In this document: positions 11,533-21,267 of the stretch, piece by piece
Numbering within the stretch: the first letter of the stretch is position 1
How the letters are laid out: every line of letters starts with the position of its first letter
Assembly (NCBI RefSeq): GCF_000219625.1
Contig: NC_018212.1
Coordinates: 1,364,001-1,428,000 of the forward strand
Reading direction: 5' to 3'
Source: Zymoseptoria tritici IPO323
Lineage: Eukaryota; Ascomycota; Dothideomycetes; Mycosphaerellales; Mycosphaerellaceae
DNA length: 64,000 nt
The notes under the pieces: model-generated
What the model saw: the letters and a program-made list of their open reading frames with translations, nothing else
Database searches by the model: none
Told to the model about the DNA's origin: nothing
Position numbers and translations under genes: made by a program

Positions 11533-13456
11533 TCAAAGCCTAGCTACTGGCCCAACAGAGTCCATGCCAAACACAATCCTTCTGTCCCATATCGCCTTGT
11601 CCTTCCAGCTTCGTCCACTCTCGTATGAGTCGTGCAAGATCCATCTCGAAGCGATCTCGTCTGCAATTTCAGCGCCGTCGTGTAGTGCATCCTCTCCAAG
11701 CAAGATCGCACAGATCAACCAACCCAGATCTCGTCCGAGCTCCCGTCCTGCGATGGCCAGATCTTCGCGGCCACTCTGCTCGATCGAGGTTCGTAGCCGG
11801 GACCAGTTCGGACGGACCGCATCAGCCCAGAGTTGGGCCTTTGCTTGCTTACTCCACTTCTCCAGCACCGTCGATACAACACCGCCGAGAGCATCAAGCA
11901 CCGCCTTGCCCGCCGACCCTTTCACAATTCGCACAAGATCATCCGCCATGATATTGGTAGTGCCCTCCCAGATGCTCAACACGTTGACGTCCCTGAACAA
12001 CCGGGCCACGTTCAAGGCCACGTCTTCATTCTCCAGATATCCCACTCCTCCCAGACTCTCCATACACTCTGCCAGCCCGGCGATTGCAGCCTTTGCGGTC
12101 ATCATCTTCGCCAGCGGAGTGACAAGCCGCAATAGAGACTGCACGGCTTCTCTCGGTGCCAGACATGAGGCTTCACAAGGCGAGTCCTGCCCTGCCGATC
12201 CTGCTCCTTGCTCTGATAGTCCCAGCAAAGCCACAGCGTAGAATGTGAGATGTATCATAGCCCGATACTGCACATGCTGCTCCGCCATCGTCCTCACATG
12301 CGCAGGCGTATTCATCAGCAACTTCCCTCTCGCCTTGCGAACTCTCGCAAACGCCCGCGCGATACTGAGTCCTCTTCCCCACTGCGACACCGCGCCAACA
12401 GCCGTGTGCACCCTCGTGATGTTCAGAATTGTACTGATTTCCCTGGTTCCTTGTCCAGACTTGCCGATTCGCCAGGCTCGCATGTCTTTGAGCACCAGTT
12501 CTGCGGTTGGCAGGGCACGAGTACCGAGCTTGTTCTTCAGACGCTGGATGCTGATGCCGTTGAACTCGGATTCGGTAGTGTTTGGGAGGATGCGTCTGGT
12601 TGGTGCAAAGAAAGCTGAAATCACGCCTGTTGACTCCCGGGCTAGGAGGACTGTCAGGTTGGCATCGGTTGCGGAGGAGAACCATTTGAAGCCGGAGATT
12701 GAGTATGGACCGAGCTGGTCTCCATGTGCGTCGAGGGTTATAGGAGTATTCGCAGGAGCTAGAGTTGCGTGAGTCTCGGTGTTTTGTACATCGCTTCCTC
12801 CAGGTCTTTCAGTCATCCATTGGCCGGAGGTCCATGCTTTCTCAACATCGCGGGAGACGAGTCGATCGTAAGCATTCCGGAAGATCTCCTTCTCCGTTTC
12901 GCCCAGCTCGGAGTTGCCCTTAGTCAGCTGCAGGAAGAGCAACCTCGCCGCTCCGTCCGTCATGGCACCAGGACATGTCGTGTACGCACAACTCGGTGTC
13001 CAGATGTGGACCTTCAGGAATTGATGCACTCGACTGTATTGAGCATGAGTCCGCTCATGACCGCACGCTACCATTCCCTCTGCTTGACCCATCGCTTGAA
13101 GATTCTGCCACCCTGCCGATGTTACCAGATCATCGATGCGGCGGCCCCAAGAGTCGTAGCTGCGAATGTACGGAACGTTGCGTTCGGCATCGGCACACCA
13201 GTTGAGGACCTTTCTCGACAGCACCAGATTACTGATGTTGTTGAGGTCCGAGGAGATGGCATTCTGAGTTCTCGAAGGGAGGTAGACTGCTATGCGGTCA
13301 GCATGAAGATCATCTTCACGGAGAGCGTACGGCCATACATCTGAACACTCTTTTGAGTGCTTCGTCTTCTTCAAAGGCACTGCGCACGACTGGATTCTCC
13401 TGGAAGAAGCCTGTTGTGCCGCTTGCCGCAGTGAACGTCCGACTAGCCGATGCCAT
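11533..13456 (-). CDS. acyl-CoA dehydrogenase, AidB-like
   Basis: Exons 13456-13339 and 13289-11533 encode 624 residues. The 49-nt intron starts GTATGG, has a CTGAC branch site and ends ATAG. Without it the N-terminal frame, which carries the family start TGFFQENP, runs into a stop. The body shows acyl-CoA dehydrogenase features: WMTERPGGSDVQ and FKWFSSATDAN (flavin/substrate region), RLKNKLGTRALPTAEL, ESLGGVGYLEN, and SIWEGTTNIMADD near the C-terminal helix. Layout and length match the AidB/adaptive-response branch, whose members bind FAD and, in bacteria, are tied to alkylation-damage response; the substrate in fungi is not settled. The gene is divergent from the M18 aminopeptidase gene, with about 250 bases between them. 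Confidence 0.9.
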
Positions 13457-13704
13457 CGTGTGGCTCAGATGCGGGTGTATATTGCTTCATGATGGAGAGA
13501 TGTCTGCTTGATTTGTGGAAACAGTGGAAGGCATCGTGCCTCGGACCGTGGAGCGAGTAATCGACGGTGTTGCGTTCTGCTGCGAAACGGCCTAAAGCGG
13601 GGATGAGGGGATATGTCACTACGGAGGGCTATACCTTACTGTCGTTAGCTGGAATGCCGAAGTTGATGCTCGGGAAGCTTCGTCGTCTCTGGCAGCACCG
13701 TGAC

Positions 13705-15569
13705 ATGCCTTCACTGTTTGCAAGTGGCCTCTTCACCCAACGCACTACGACCAAACTACCGGCAGTCGTTTCCACTGCGAGCGCCATTATCTCCTCCTCT
13801 TCAAGAACATACACCACATCCGCGCCTCGATTCGTCAACATGGCCAGCCAGGAAGCTCTCAAGAGACCAGCGGACTTCGTTGACTTTCTGAACGCCTCTC
13901 CCACCCGTACGACCCTCCGTGGTGGATCAAGTGGCTAGGCGATTCCATTGCTGACTGTGTTGTACAGCTTTCCACGCCGTGCACTCTGCAAAGCTCCGCC
14001 TTGAGTATGTGCTTCCAGACCTGAGGTCAAATTCGCATACTGATAGCTGTGTAGGAAGGCTGGCTTCAAGCAGATAAAGGTAATCACAGCTCCGAGCATG
14101 CACAAGGACATCAAGGTGCTGACCATAGCATCCCTACGCAGGAACGCGACTCCTGGAACTCGACTCTCCAACCCGGCGGTAAATACTACCTCACTCGCAA
14201 CACCAGCACGATCGTCGCCTTCGCCATCGGCAGCGCATGGAAGCCAGGCAATCCTGTGGGAATGGTCGGCGCCCATACCGACTCGCCATGTCTACGAATC
14301 AAACCGGTCTCGAAGCGATCAGCTGACGGCTTCCTTCAAGTCGGAGTGGAAACATACGGCGGAGGACTATGGCACACCTGGTTCGACCGTGACTTGGGCG
14401 TGGCAGGAAGAGTCATGGTGAAGGGAAAGGGAAAGGACAGCTTGGTGGAGCAGAAGCTCGTCCGGATCAGCAAGCCGATCCTCAGGATACCGAATTTGGC
14501 GGTGCACTTTGGTGGATCCGAGCCATTTGAGTTCAACAAGGAGAATCAGCTGTTTCCGATCACTGGGCTGGTATCGGCGGAATTGAATAGAACTGGCAAG
14601 ACGGCGGAGCAGATCAGAACGGAGGAAGGCGAGAAAGAGAAGAATGCCGAGTATGAACCGCTCAAGACGGCCACACAGAGACACCACCCATACCTCATCT
14701 CAATGATTGCCAAGGAGGCAGGCGTGCAGCCGGATGATATCCTCGACTTCGAACTGGTGCTCTACGACACTCAGCCATCATGCATTGGAGGCTTGAACGA
14801 CGAGTTCGTCTTCTCCGCACGTCTGGACAACCTAGGCATGACCTATTGCGCCGTGGAAGGTCTCATCCAATCTGTCGCCTCCACTTCCGCACTCAAGGAC
14901 GATCCAACAATCCGCCTTATCGCCTGTTTCGACCACGAAGAGATTGGCTCACAATCCGCTCAAGGTGCCGACTCCAACATGCTGCCCGCAGTCATCCGTC
15001 GCCTATCCTGCCTTCCTGGATCCTCGACCGATAGCGAAAAGAGCTATGACAAAGTCTCTCATAGCGATGCTGGTGCCGACAACAGCACTGCGTATGAGCA
15101 GACTTTGTCCACCAGCTTTCTAATAAGTGCCGATATGGCACACTCCGTGAACCCCAACTATGGCGCCAAGTATGAAAGCGAACACCGCCCTCATATGAAC
15201 GAAGGAACCGTGATCAAAGTCAATGCCAACGTTCGCTACGCCACCAACGCACCTGGAATCGTTCTTTTGCAAGAATGCGCGAAGCGAGCGAAGCCATCTC
15301 ATTACCAACTTCCTGGAGCGAAGAGTTCTTCCGCTGGCGTCCCTCTTCAACTCTTCGTGGTGCGGAATGACTCCCGCTGCGGCAGTACGATCGGACCGAT
15401 GCTCAGCGCTGCACTAGGTGCGAGGACAATTGATGTCGGAAACCCGCAGTTGGCGATGCATTCGATTCGGGAGACGTGCGGAGCGTACGATGCGGAGCAT
15501 GGCGTGAATTTGTTCGACAGCTTTTTCGAACACTTTGGAGAGTTGGAGGGAAAGATTATGGTTGACTGA
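13705..15569 (+). CDS. aspartyl aminopeptidase, peptidase family M18
   Basis: Four exons, 13705-13906, 13968-14004, 14055-14079 and 14142-15569, encode 563 residues. Two tiny exons (37 and 25 nt) are needed to rebuild the family N-terminus (SPTPFHAVHSAK and KAGFKQIKERDSW), and all phases agree. M18 landmarks follow: VGAHTDSPCLRIKPVS (first metal His), YETYGGGLWHTWFDRDL-like core, CFDHEEIGSQSAQGA (catalytic Glu pair), DMAHSVNPNY, and HSIRETCG (last metal His). M18 enzymes remove N-terminal Asp or Glu using two zinc ions and form dodecamers. The canonical start would be the ATG at 13840, in good context. The frame is open upstream to 13567 and adds a Ser/Arg-rich stretch with RTYTTSAPRF that resembles a mitochondrial presequence, so dual start sites are possible. 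Confidence 0.92.
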
Positions 15570-16043
15570 CTAGATGATGGTGAGAAGGCGAGGTTGTAGG
15601 TATGGACGACAGTGAGCGGTCAGTGCTGATCGCGCAGGGGAGTATTGAAGACGCCCTTGACCGGGACATTCGCGATCAGAGCAGGGAGAGGACCAGTACC
15701 AGCAGTATACAGATGCTTGGGATCCCGACCATCATTGAAGTTGTCGAACAAGTAGCTCCGTCTCACTGTTGGGTCGTATCCATGCGTCTCGCACTCGCCA
15801 CCGTCTTGGTTTACCTGACAAGCCTCGCATTTGGACAAGGGGATGTTGGTGCCTGCGCTGACTGACAATGCAAATGCTGTACTGGCTACTACGATATATG
15901 TCCTCGAAGACTGCAGGCCCGTCCTTCGCCAGACACATGCTGATTGGATATAGCGCGAACATACTCAGCCGTACCAAGAACGTGCACTTCGAGCTGGAGA
16001 ATGGAGCTACAAGCAATTGTTACAGGCATTCAGTACGGGCGTT
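15570..16043. other. intergenic
   Basis: Shared 3' region between the convergent aminopeptidase and MDR oxidoreductase genes. No feature could be supported. Confidence 0.4.
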
Positions 16044-17204
16044 TCACTGCTTCGTCGGTCTCCCTGCTTCACCAGCCACATCAACAACAAGCTTTCCCAC
16101 CACCCTTCCCGTCTTCTGCTTCTGGTACGCCGCTACGACCTCCTCCATCCCAAAGACCTGGTCAACCACAACCTTGACTTTCTGCTCAGCCACCCATTGG
16201 GCCAGCTCCTTCAAGGTTTCGGCCTTCAAGTCCGCTGCGATTACCACAAACTTCCTTCGTCCGCCTCCCAAAACTTTCGGCACCAGCAATGCCCCAGCTG
16301 CAAACTTTGCAAACGACAGCGTTGGTCCACTTGCGACCTCGGCAAAGACCGCCTTCGGCGTCGTGTACTTGTGCATTTGGAAGTACAACTCCGGATCGCT
16401 GAACACATTGTCCACGACATGATCAAAAGGCTTCTCGGCAGCTTTCAGTTGCGCGAGAAGTGGACCAGTAGTGTAATCGAGCACGTTGTCGGCGCCGAGC
16501 GAGCGGCAGAGGGCAACATTGCGGGTTGAGCAGGAGACTGTGACGTGCGCGCCGAGGAGTTTGGCAAGCTGGATGGCGAAGGTGCCTAGGAGAGGTCAGC
16601 CTGGACGACGGAAAGTGGTTGGGTTGTCCTTACCGACGCCTCCGCTGCCTCCGTTGATGAATACGCGGCTACCTGAGGTGATGTATGGGATCTGTTCAGG
16701 AGAATGGATCAGCCCGTGAACCGGCGACTAGACTTTAGTAGCACGAACGAGAGCATCATGAGCGGTGACCGCGGCAACGGGAATGCCAGCAGCTTCAATC
16801 GGCGAGATGCCGGACGGTAGATGGACAATACGCGAGGCGGGAGCAACAATGTACTCCGCGATGGCTCCTCCGGCAAGAGGATTGGTGCTGGCAGCGCCGA
16901 ACACGAGATCACCAGCTTTGAAGTCTCGTGAATTGGTGGCCGGAGTGAAGATGCGGCCGGCTATATCAAAGCCTGGAGTCGCTGGCTTCTTGACCACGAA
17001 TCTGCCGATGAAGGCTTCAGTAGGCTTGTAGTCAACCGGGTTGAGACTCACGGCGAGGACCTGGATGAGATGCCCGTCCTTGGTGGCTTTCGGGAGAGGT
17101 GCGTCCAAGTGGAGTTTGATATTGTTCTCCAGGCCGCCATCGGTGGATGAGTATCTCCACACACGCATTGTCGCTGGTGGCGATATTGTTTCCGCTTGCA
17201 TCAT
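16044..17204 (-). CDS. MDR-family NAD(P)H quinone oxidoreductase-like
   Basis: Exons 17204-16734, 16691-16634 and 16585-16044 encode 356 residues. Removing two short introns (42 and 48 nt) joins the N-terminal GroES-like half (VLAVSLNPVDYKP, TPGFDIAGRIF, FKAGDLVFG) to the cofactor-binding half (SRVFINGGSGGVGTFAIQLAK, then LGADNVLDY). The glycine motif and the lack of the catalytic and structural zinc cysteine set point to the zinc-free quinone-oxidoreductase branch. The likely reaction is NADPH-dependent reduction of a quinone or enone; the substrate is unknown. The first intron has an unusual GTCTAG donor and is very short, yet the frame and motif require a join there. An alternative start is the ATG codon beginning MRVWRYSS. 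Confidence 0.87.
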
Positions 17205-17647
17205 GGGAATGGGGTGTTTTCAGGTAAAGTGCTGATGGTGTTGAACTGCTCAACGTGCAGAACGAGTACGCCGAGAAGTCCACCTCATATATTGTCTTTA
17301 CAAGTATCATGGTCTCTCTCGGGCGAATTCTTGCTCCGCCGTCAGACTAATAATGCCCGAGCTGCAGCCCGAGCGAGATTCGCAGACCGAACCAAACACG
17401 ATCGAATGTGCGAAGGCCTGCAATGTCAATCCTGAAGGATCGGCCCCGTGCGTCACCATGATCATCTTGAGGTACACGGCAGACACATCAAGCTTTATTC
17501 AAGGAGTGCTCCATGCACCACACAATACTTGATTCGAGCCGCGAGACTATGTTCCATGCGAATGCCCGAGGTTCTAGCCGATCTCTTCGCTTATCCCACT
17601 CATAGTTCCAGGCAAACCTCGGCGACCTGTCCTCCTCTCAAGACCTC
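17205..17647. other. intergenic
   Basis: Divergent 5' regions of the MDR oxidoreductase and the degraded NmrA-like gene. No feature could be supported. Confidence 0.35.
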
Positions 17648-18084
17648 ATGTCTACCATTCTTGTCCTCGGAGCGACCAGCGACACTGGTCAGCATTTCCT
17701 CTCCCTCGCTCTAGAACAATGCCATCGCATCCGAGCGATCGTTCGTACTCCTTCCAAGATCCCATCGCCTCTTCACAACAACCCCAATGTCAAGATATGG
17801 TATACCAGGGGTCCATAAGCGATGGCCCTGTTCCGCACCTCAACGAAGCTGTCCAGGGCTCGGATTGTGTCGTCTCCATGCTCGGCGATACTACTTTGCA
17901 AGATGTATTGAACGTCAATGCGGCGTTTGTGAGAGATCAACTTGTGTATATGACCCTGATGTTCCGTAGTCGTCGGCGGAGAGAGACTTTTCTTCAATCG
18001 AGATCGTCATCAACAAAAATATGGCTGCTTCACTATTCCCCGGCATGGACAGGAGCTGGCTGTCGTCTTCTCGGCCATAGTTGA
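17648..18084 (+). pseudogene. frameshifted NmrA-like NAD(P)-binding remnant
   Basis: An ATG at 17648 opens a frame beginning MSTILVLGATSDTGQHF, a Rossmann start typical of NmrA/NAD(P)H-binding family proteins, and continuing through IRAIVRTPSKIP. It stops near 17810. The expected next segment (GSISDG, then LNEAVQGSDCVVSMLGDTT) is present in another frame, so one indel lies around 17795-17812. No acceptable intron fits there. Homology fades after about 17930, and the C-terminal half of a normal family member (about 220-300 residues) is missing. I read this as a dead or sequence-error-damaged oxidoreductase-like gene. A sequencing indel is the main alternative, but it would not explain the missing C-terminus. 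Confidence 0.6.
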
Positions 18085-18136
18085 AGCTCACCGCCTCTTC
18101 GTAAGGCCCAGCACTAAGCAAAATGAAACTGAGACC

Positions 18137-18141
18137 AAAAA
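18137..18141 (-). terminator. Pol III-type T-run
   Basis: Five T residues on the minus strand lie 25 nt downstream of the last base of the tRNA-Glu gene. This is a normal distance and form for an RNA polymerase III terminator, and supports Pol III transcription of the interrupted tRNA gene. Confidence 0.55.
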
Positions 18142-18190
18142 GAGAGCTCCATGAGACTGCTGTTGTTCCGAATCGGGGAATTGAACCCCG

Positions 18191-18245
18191 CTGTTACCAG
18201 TGTTAGCATGCGAGTGTGAAGGCAGTGACACGCGGAGAGTCTTAC
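18191..18245 (-). other. spliceosomal-type intron in tRNA (variable loop/T stem)
   Basis: This 55-nt insert begins GTAAGA, has a GCTAAC branch-site match, and ends GGTAACAG. Its removal joins variable loop AGGC to T stem CGGGG. Donor, branch point, spacing and acceptor all match the fungal mRNA intron consensus. It is not at the position cut by tRNA endonuclease. A GTGT...ACAC pairing is possible inside it. Confidence 0.85.
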
Positions 18246-18255
18246 GCCTCCTCGG

Positions 18256-18273
18256 TCCACAGGTATTAAGCCT
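18256..18273 (-). other. canonical tRNA intron after position 37
   Basis: This 18-nt insert lies between A37 and C38 of the anticodon loop, the site used by eukaryotic tRNA-splicing endonuclease. It has no GT-AG ends, in contrast to the other two inserts. Confidence 0.85.
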
Positions 18274-18294
18274 TGAGAGCGAGAAATCCTAGCC

Positions 18295-18347
18295 CTGTAA
18301 TTTGTCAGCAGTCACCCCCAAGTGAAGTAGACACTTGTGTCACTTAC
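18295..18347 (-). other. spliceosomal-type intron in tRNA (D loop)
   Basis: This 53-nt insert begins with a perfect GTAAGT donor, has a GCTGAC branch-site match 11 nt before the end, and ends TTACAG. Its removal restores D loop AGTGGCTA. It holds an internal hairpin, CAAGTG pairing with CACTTG. It interrupts the A box promoter after TGGTCTAGT, leaving only the final GG outside. Confidence 0.85.
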
Positions 18348-18363
18348 ACTAGACCAATTCGGA

Positions 18364-19060
18364 GTTCTTTGAAGCGTTGTGATTGGTTGAGAGCAGAAAC
18401 TCTGCCGTTTATATCCCTGGCCACAAAGCTCGTAGCAGAGGGGTCTCAAATCTGATCGATCTCCAATCCGTCAGCAGCCAAATGAACAGCATCACAACAT
18501 GCCCAGACATTCAAGCCTGCAGGGTAACTTTTACTTGCACAGCAGGTCGTCCAACAGGGTTGACAGTAGCCGCCGAAGAACATGCCTCCAAAAATGCTCT
18601 CGTCCAAATTAGGCAATTCTTGGCGTTTACTCCTTCCGTACAGCGTTAGCTCCCACCTACGTCTACACAAATACGGAAGGTGCGAGGCCCAGCAGTATCA
18701 GCCCCCCGACCCAATGCAGTGCCGCCTCGAGAATTGAGTAGCATCAAACAGTGAAAATATCCCGATAGTAATCATGGACTCAAAAAGCATGAATTACCTC
18801 CTGTGCCTCCGCCTTGCACCGGCTGAGTCTTCCATCGGCAACGTCCCGTACACCACGACTTGAACGTTGCTCTTGACGTCGGACAGAGATCATGGCTCCC
18901 ATAAAGCAAGTTCAGTCTCGCATGATATTTGCTCAGAATCGCCGCGCATGAGCTGTCGGGTCTGCGTCGACGTTGAGTCGTGCTTGATGAGAGATACCTT
19001 GCATTCTGCTTGGCCTTTGTGGTAAGACAAACCACCGGTGCGAGACTCCAGTGTCCGTAC
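18364..19060. other. intergenic
   Basis: 5' flank of the tRNA gene and 3' flank of the P450 gene. No other gene or RNA could be supported. Confidence 0.35.
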
Positions 19061-20834
19061 TCATTTCCGGACTTTGAACTTGACCTGCATATCGGTCTGT
19101 TTCCAGAACCAGGCTGCGTTCGTTTTCCACTCCGCATTCTTCGATGCCCATTCGATATCGAACTTTTGTACAATCTGAGGAATGAACTTTCCCATCTCCA
19201 TCACCGATATATTCTTACCAATACAGGTCCTCGCACCATGCCCAAACTGGGAGTCTTGTTAGAGCTTGTTAAAAGTGAAGGCTAGGTGGTAGCTTACTAC
19301 CAACATGGATCTTTCCATGAGCTTCAGCTGCTCTGGATTGGACTCGAGCCAGCGTTCCGGCCTGAACGATTGAGCGTCCTCGCCGTAGACAGTGGGATCG
19401 ACCTGCGTTACGGGTGCCATCATTGACACGTTCGTAAGTCCAGCCAATTCAACGCCGCAGATTGTTGCACCTTCAGGCGGGACGAAGCGCTCCAACGGGA
19501 AGCCGACGCCAGGATGCAATCGGGTTGCCTCCTTTATCACTGCTTGCCTGAGCATTGTCAGCGTGATCGATGTTGTGCCTGGCCTTCACTCACATGTAGG
19601 GCAATTGCAAAGACTCCTCCAATTTGATCGGGTTCGAAATGTTGCCTTGCTGCTCTTGTTGTTCTAACTCTTCCCTCACTTTGGCAGTGACGCGGGGCGT
19701 CTTTATGAGGTAATAGAAGCATGCTCGTAGTGATATCGCTGTAGTGTCGCTACCAGCCAGCCTTGAAGAGAAATCAGCCATGGTTGTCGGACGGTGTCGG
19801 ACGCAAGATGACCGACAAGTTGTTACTCAAGTGATTGAGAATCTCTGCTTTCGCATCTCCTCCTCCGTTCGCCGCGACTAGCTTTTCCTCCCTTTGGCGA
19901 AGTTGCGACAAGAAATCCGTCCGACTTGCGTCTTTCACCGAGTTATCGTAGCGGGCGATTTCTTCTTCGGACATCTAATGAACGTCAGAACATCCTGCAA
20001 GATACACATCAAAAGCAACTCACCTTCACGAATTTGATCAAAGGATCGTAGCGGCCAAGCAACGGCAACACATGGCGAAGGAGTAACTTGGCCGGTCGGT
20101 CGAGCACGGGATAAGAGCCCAACACCTTGACAGTGTCCATGCCTTCATCAAGCTGACCGATCATCTGGTTCACATCTCTCCTTTCCTCCAGAAAGCCAAA
20201 TCGCCGGTTGAATGTAATCCCAGCGACAACGTCAAAGGCGTACCACTGGAGCCAGATCGCCAGGTCTACTGTTTGACCTTCCAGATCACGCATGGCGTTT
20301 GCGAATATCTCGGTGCACTCGTCCACGTACACCTCGTAGTTCTTCATGTTTGTCATTGCGAACAGAGATGCCACAGGAGTTTTGAGAGACTTGTGAATTG
20401 CCGGGTCTCTGGCTGTGAACATGCTGTCCATTGGTTTGCCATCGTAGGACGGTACCATGGTCTTGTAGAAGTCGGTCTGTTGACATTCTGTCAGGACTGT
20501 CTCAAAATGAATGGCAAGAGAGGGAAGCAGTGATGTGTACCTTCAAGAACTTGCTTCCGAGTCCGTAGATAATCGGGATGGCGGACGGGTCAGAAACAGC
20601 CACATGGTTTGGCCCGACTCTCACAAACGGTCCGTACTTCTGGTGCAATTTGCGGTACTCTGCTGGAGCGCTGCCTCCTTTGACCATTGACAGCCGGTAC
20701 AAGCCCGATACTTTGGCCCAGAATGGCCCAGGCACGTTGCGAAGATCATGCCGAAGCAGTCTCTGGAGCCGTACACCGAGCCATAACAGGGCGAGCGCCA
20801 CGAACGACAAGGGTAGCAGTTGGGAGGAGATCAT
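19061..20834 (-). CDS. cytochrome P450 monooxygenase
   Basis: Six exons (20834-20541, 20476-20024, 19974-19817, 19761-19594, 19547-19298, 19246-19061) encode 502 residues, a normal microsomal P450 length. All five introns (46-64 nt) keep frame; the third uses a GTCGGT donor, forced by the I-helix sequence. An N-terminal hydrophobic anchor (residues 1-22) is followed by the proline-rich hinge NVPGPFWAK. Further landmarks are the I-helix AGSDTT (303-308), the K-helix KEATR (Glu364, Arg367) and heme-binding FGHGARTCIG with Cys449. The family resembles benzoate-4-hydroxylase/pisatin-demethylase type P450s; the exact CYP class is not assigned. The ATG at 20834 is the first methionine in frame. It lies next to an FAD hydroxylase and a ring-cleavage dioxygenase on the same strand, so aromatic hydroxylation is likely. 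Confidence 0.93.
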
Positions 20835-21267
20835 TGATGAGGACGACAACCTTGTTACATGCAAGTAGGATGATGTGTTCGACAGCACGGTGACAAAGAC
20901 CTCTCCAAGTATATGATCTCTCTGCGTGTGGGACGAGACCGACTATCACAACGATCGAGCCACCCTTACCTCAAGTGCCGGCGATCCGGTGTGGGATTGT
21001 CTTGATGAGGCTCTCCTTGTGAGAGTTGCCGAACCCTCCGCCTTCAGGGAGCATCCCCAATACGAACCATGGTCAGCACGACTGTGTGGGACACTTCGTG
21101 TGGGGCACTTTGTATGGGCAAATCGTCAAGCGGGATTTTGTCCTCGTCAATTGGTATTGCAAGTGGCTTTCAAGATCCAGAACCCGGTCGATGTCACCAT
21201 GAGGTAATGGATGATAAGATGGTCTTGGGGTGTCCATACAAGTTGTTCGCAACCGTAGATAGGGAGA
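20835..21267. other. intergenic
   Basis: Promoter of the P450 gene and 3' flank of the FAD hydroxylase gene, both on the minus strand. No other feature was seen. Confidence 0.4.

Larger units (their letters stand above)
18166..18363 (-). tRNA. tRNA-Glu(CTC), interrupted by three introns
   Basis: Four exon pieces on the minus strand (18363-18348, 18294-18274, 18255-18246, 18190-18166) join into a 72-nt tRNA. The acceptor stem TCCGAAT/ATTCGGA pairs at all 7 positions. The D arm reads TGGTCTAGTGGCTAGGAT, as in eukaryotic tRNA-Glu. The anticodon stem TCTCG/CGAGG pairs with one U-G, the loop is CTCTCAC with anticodon CTC (Glu, codon GAG), the variable loop is AGGC, and the T arm CGGGG-TTCAATT-CCCCG is perfect; the discriminator is A. 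The 18-nt intron lies at the canonical 37/38 site. Two further introns, in the D loop and at the variable-loop/T-stem border, start GTAAG and end ACAG. The B box is intact; the A box is split at its last bases. A recent pseudogene is the alternative, but every stem is undamaged. Confidence 0.9.

Noticed and set aside
20835..20888. P450 start 54 bases upstream
   Set aside because: That frame begins with GTG, not ATG; the first ATG is at 20834 and starts the membrane anchor.
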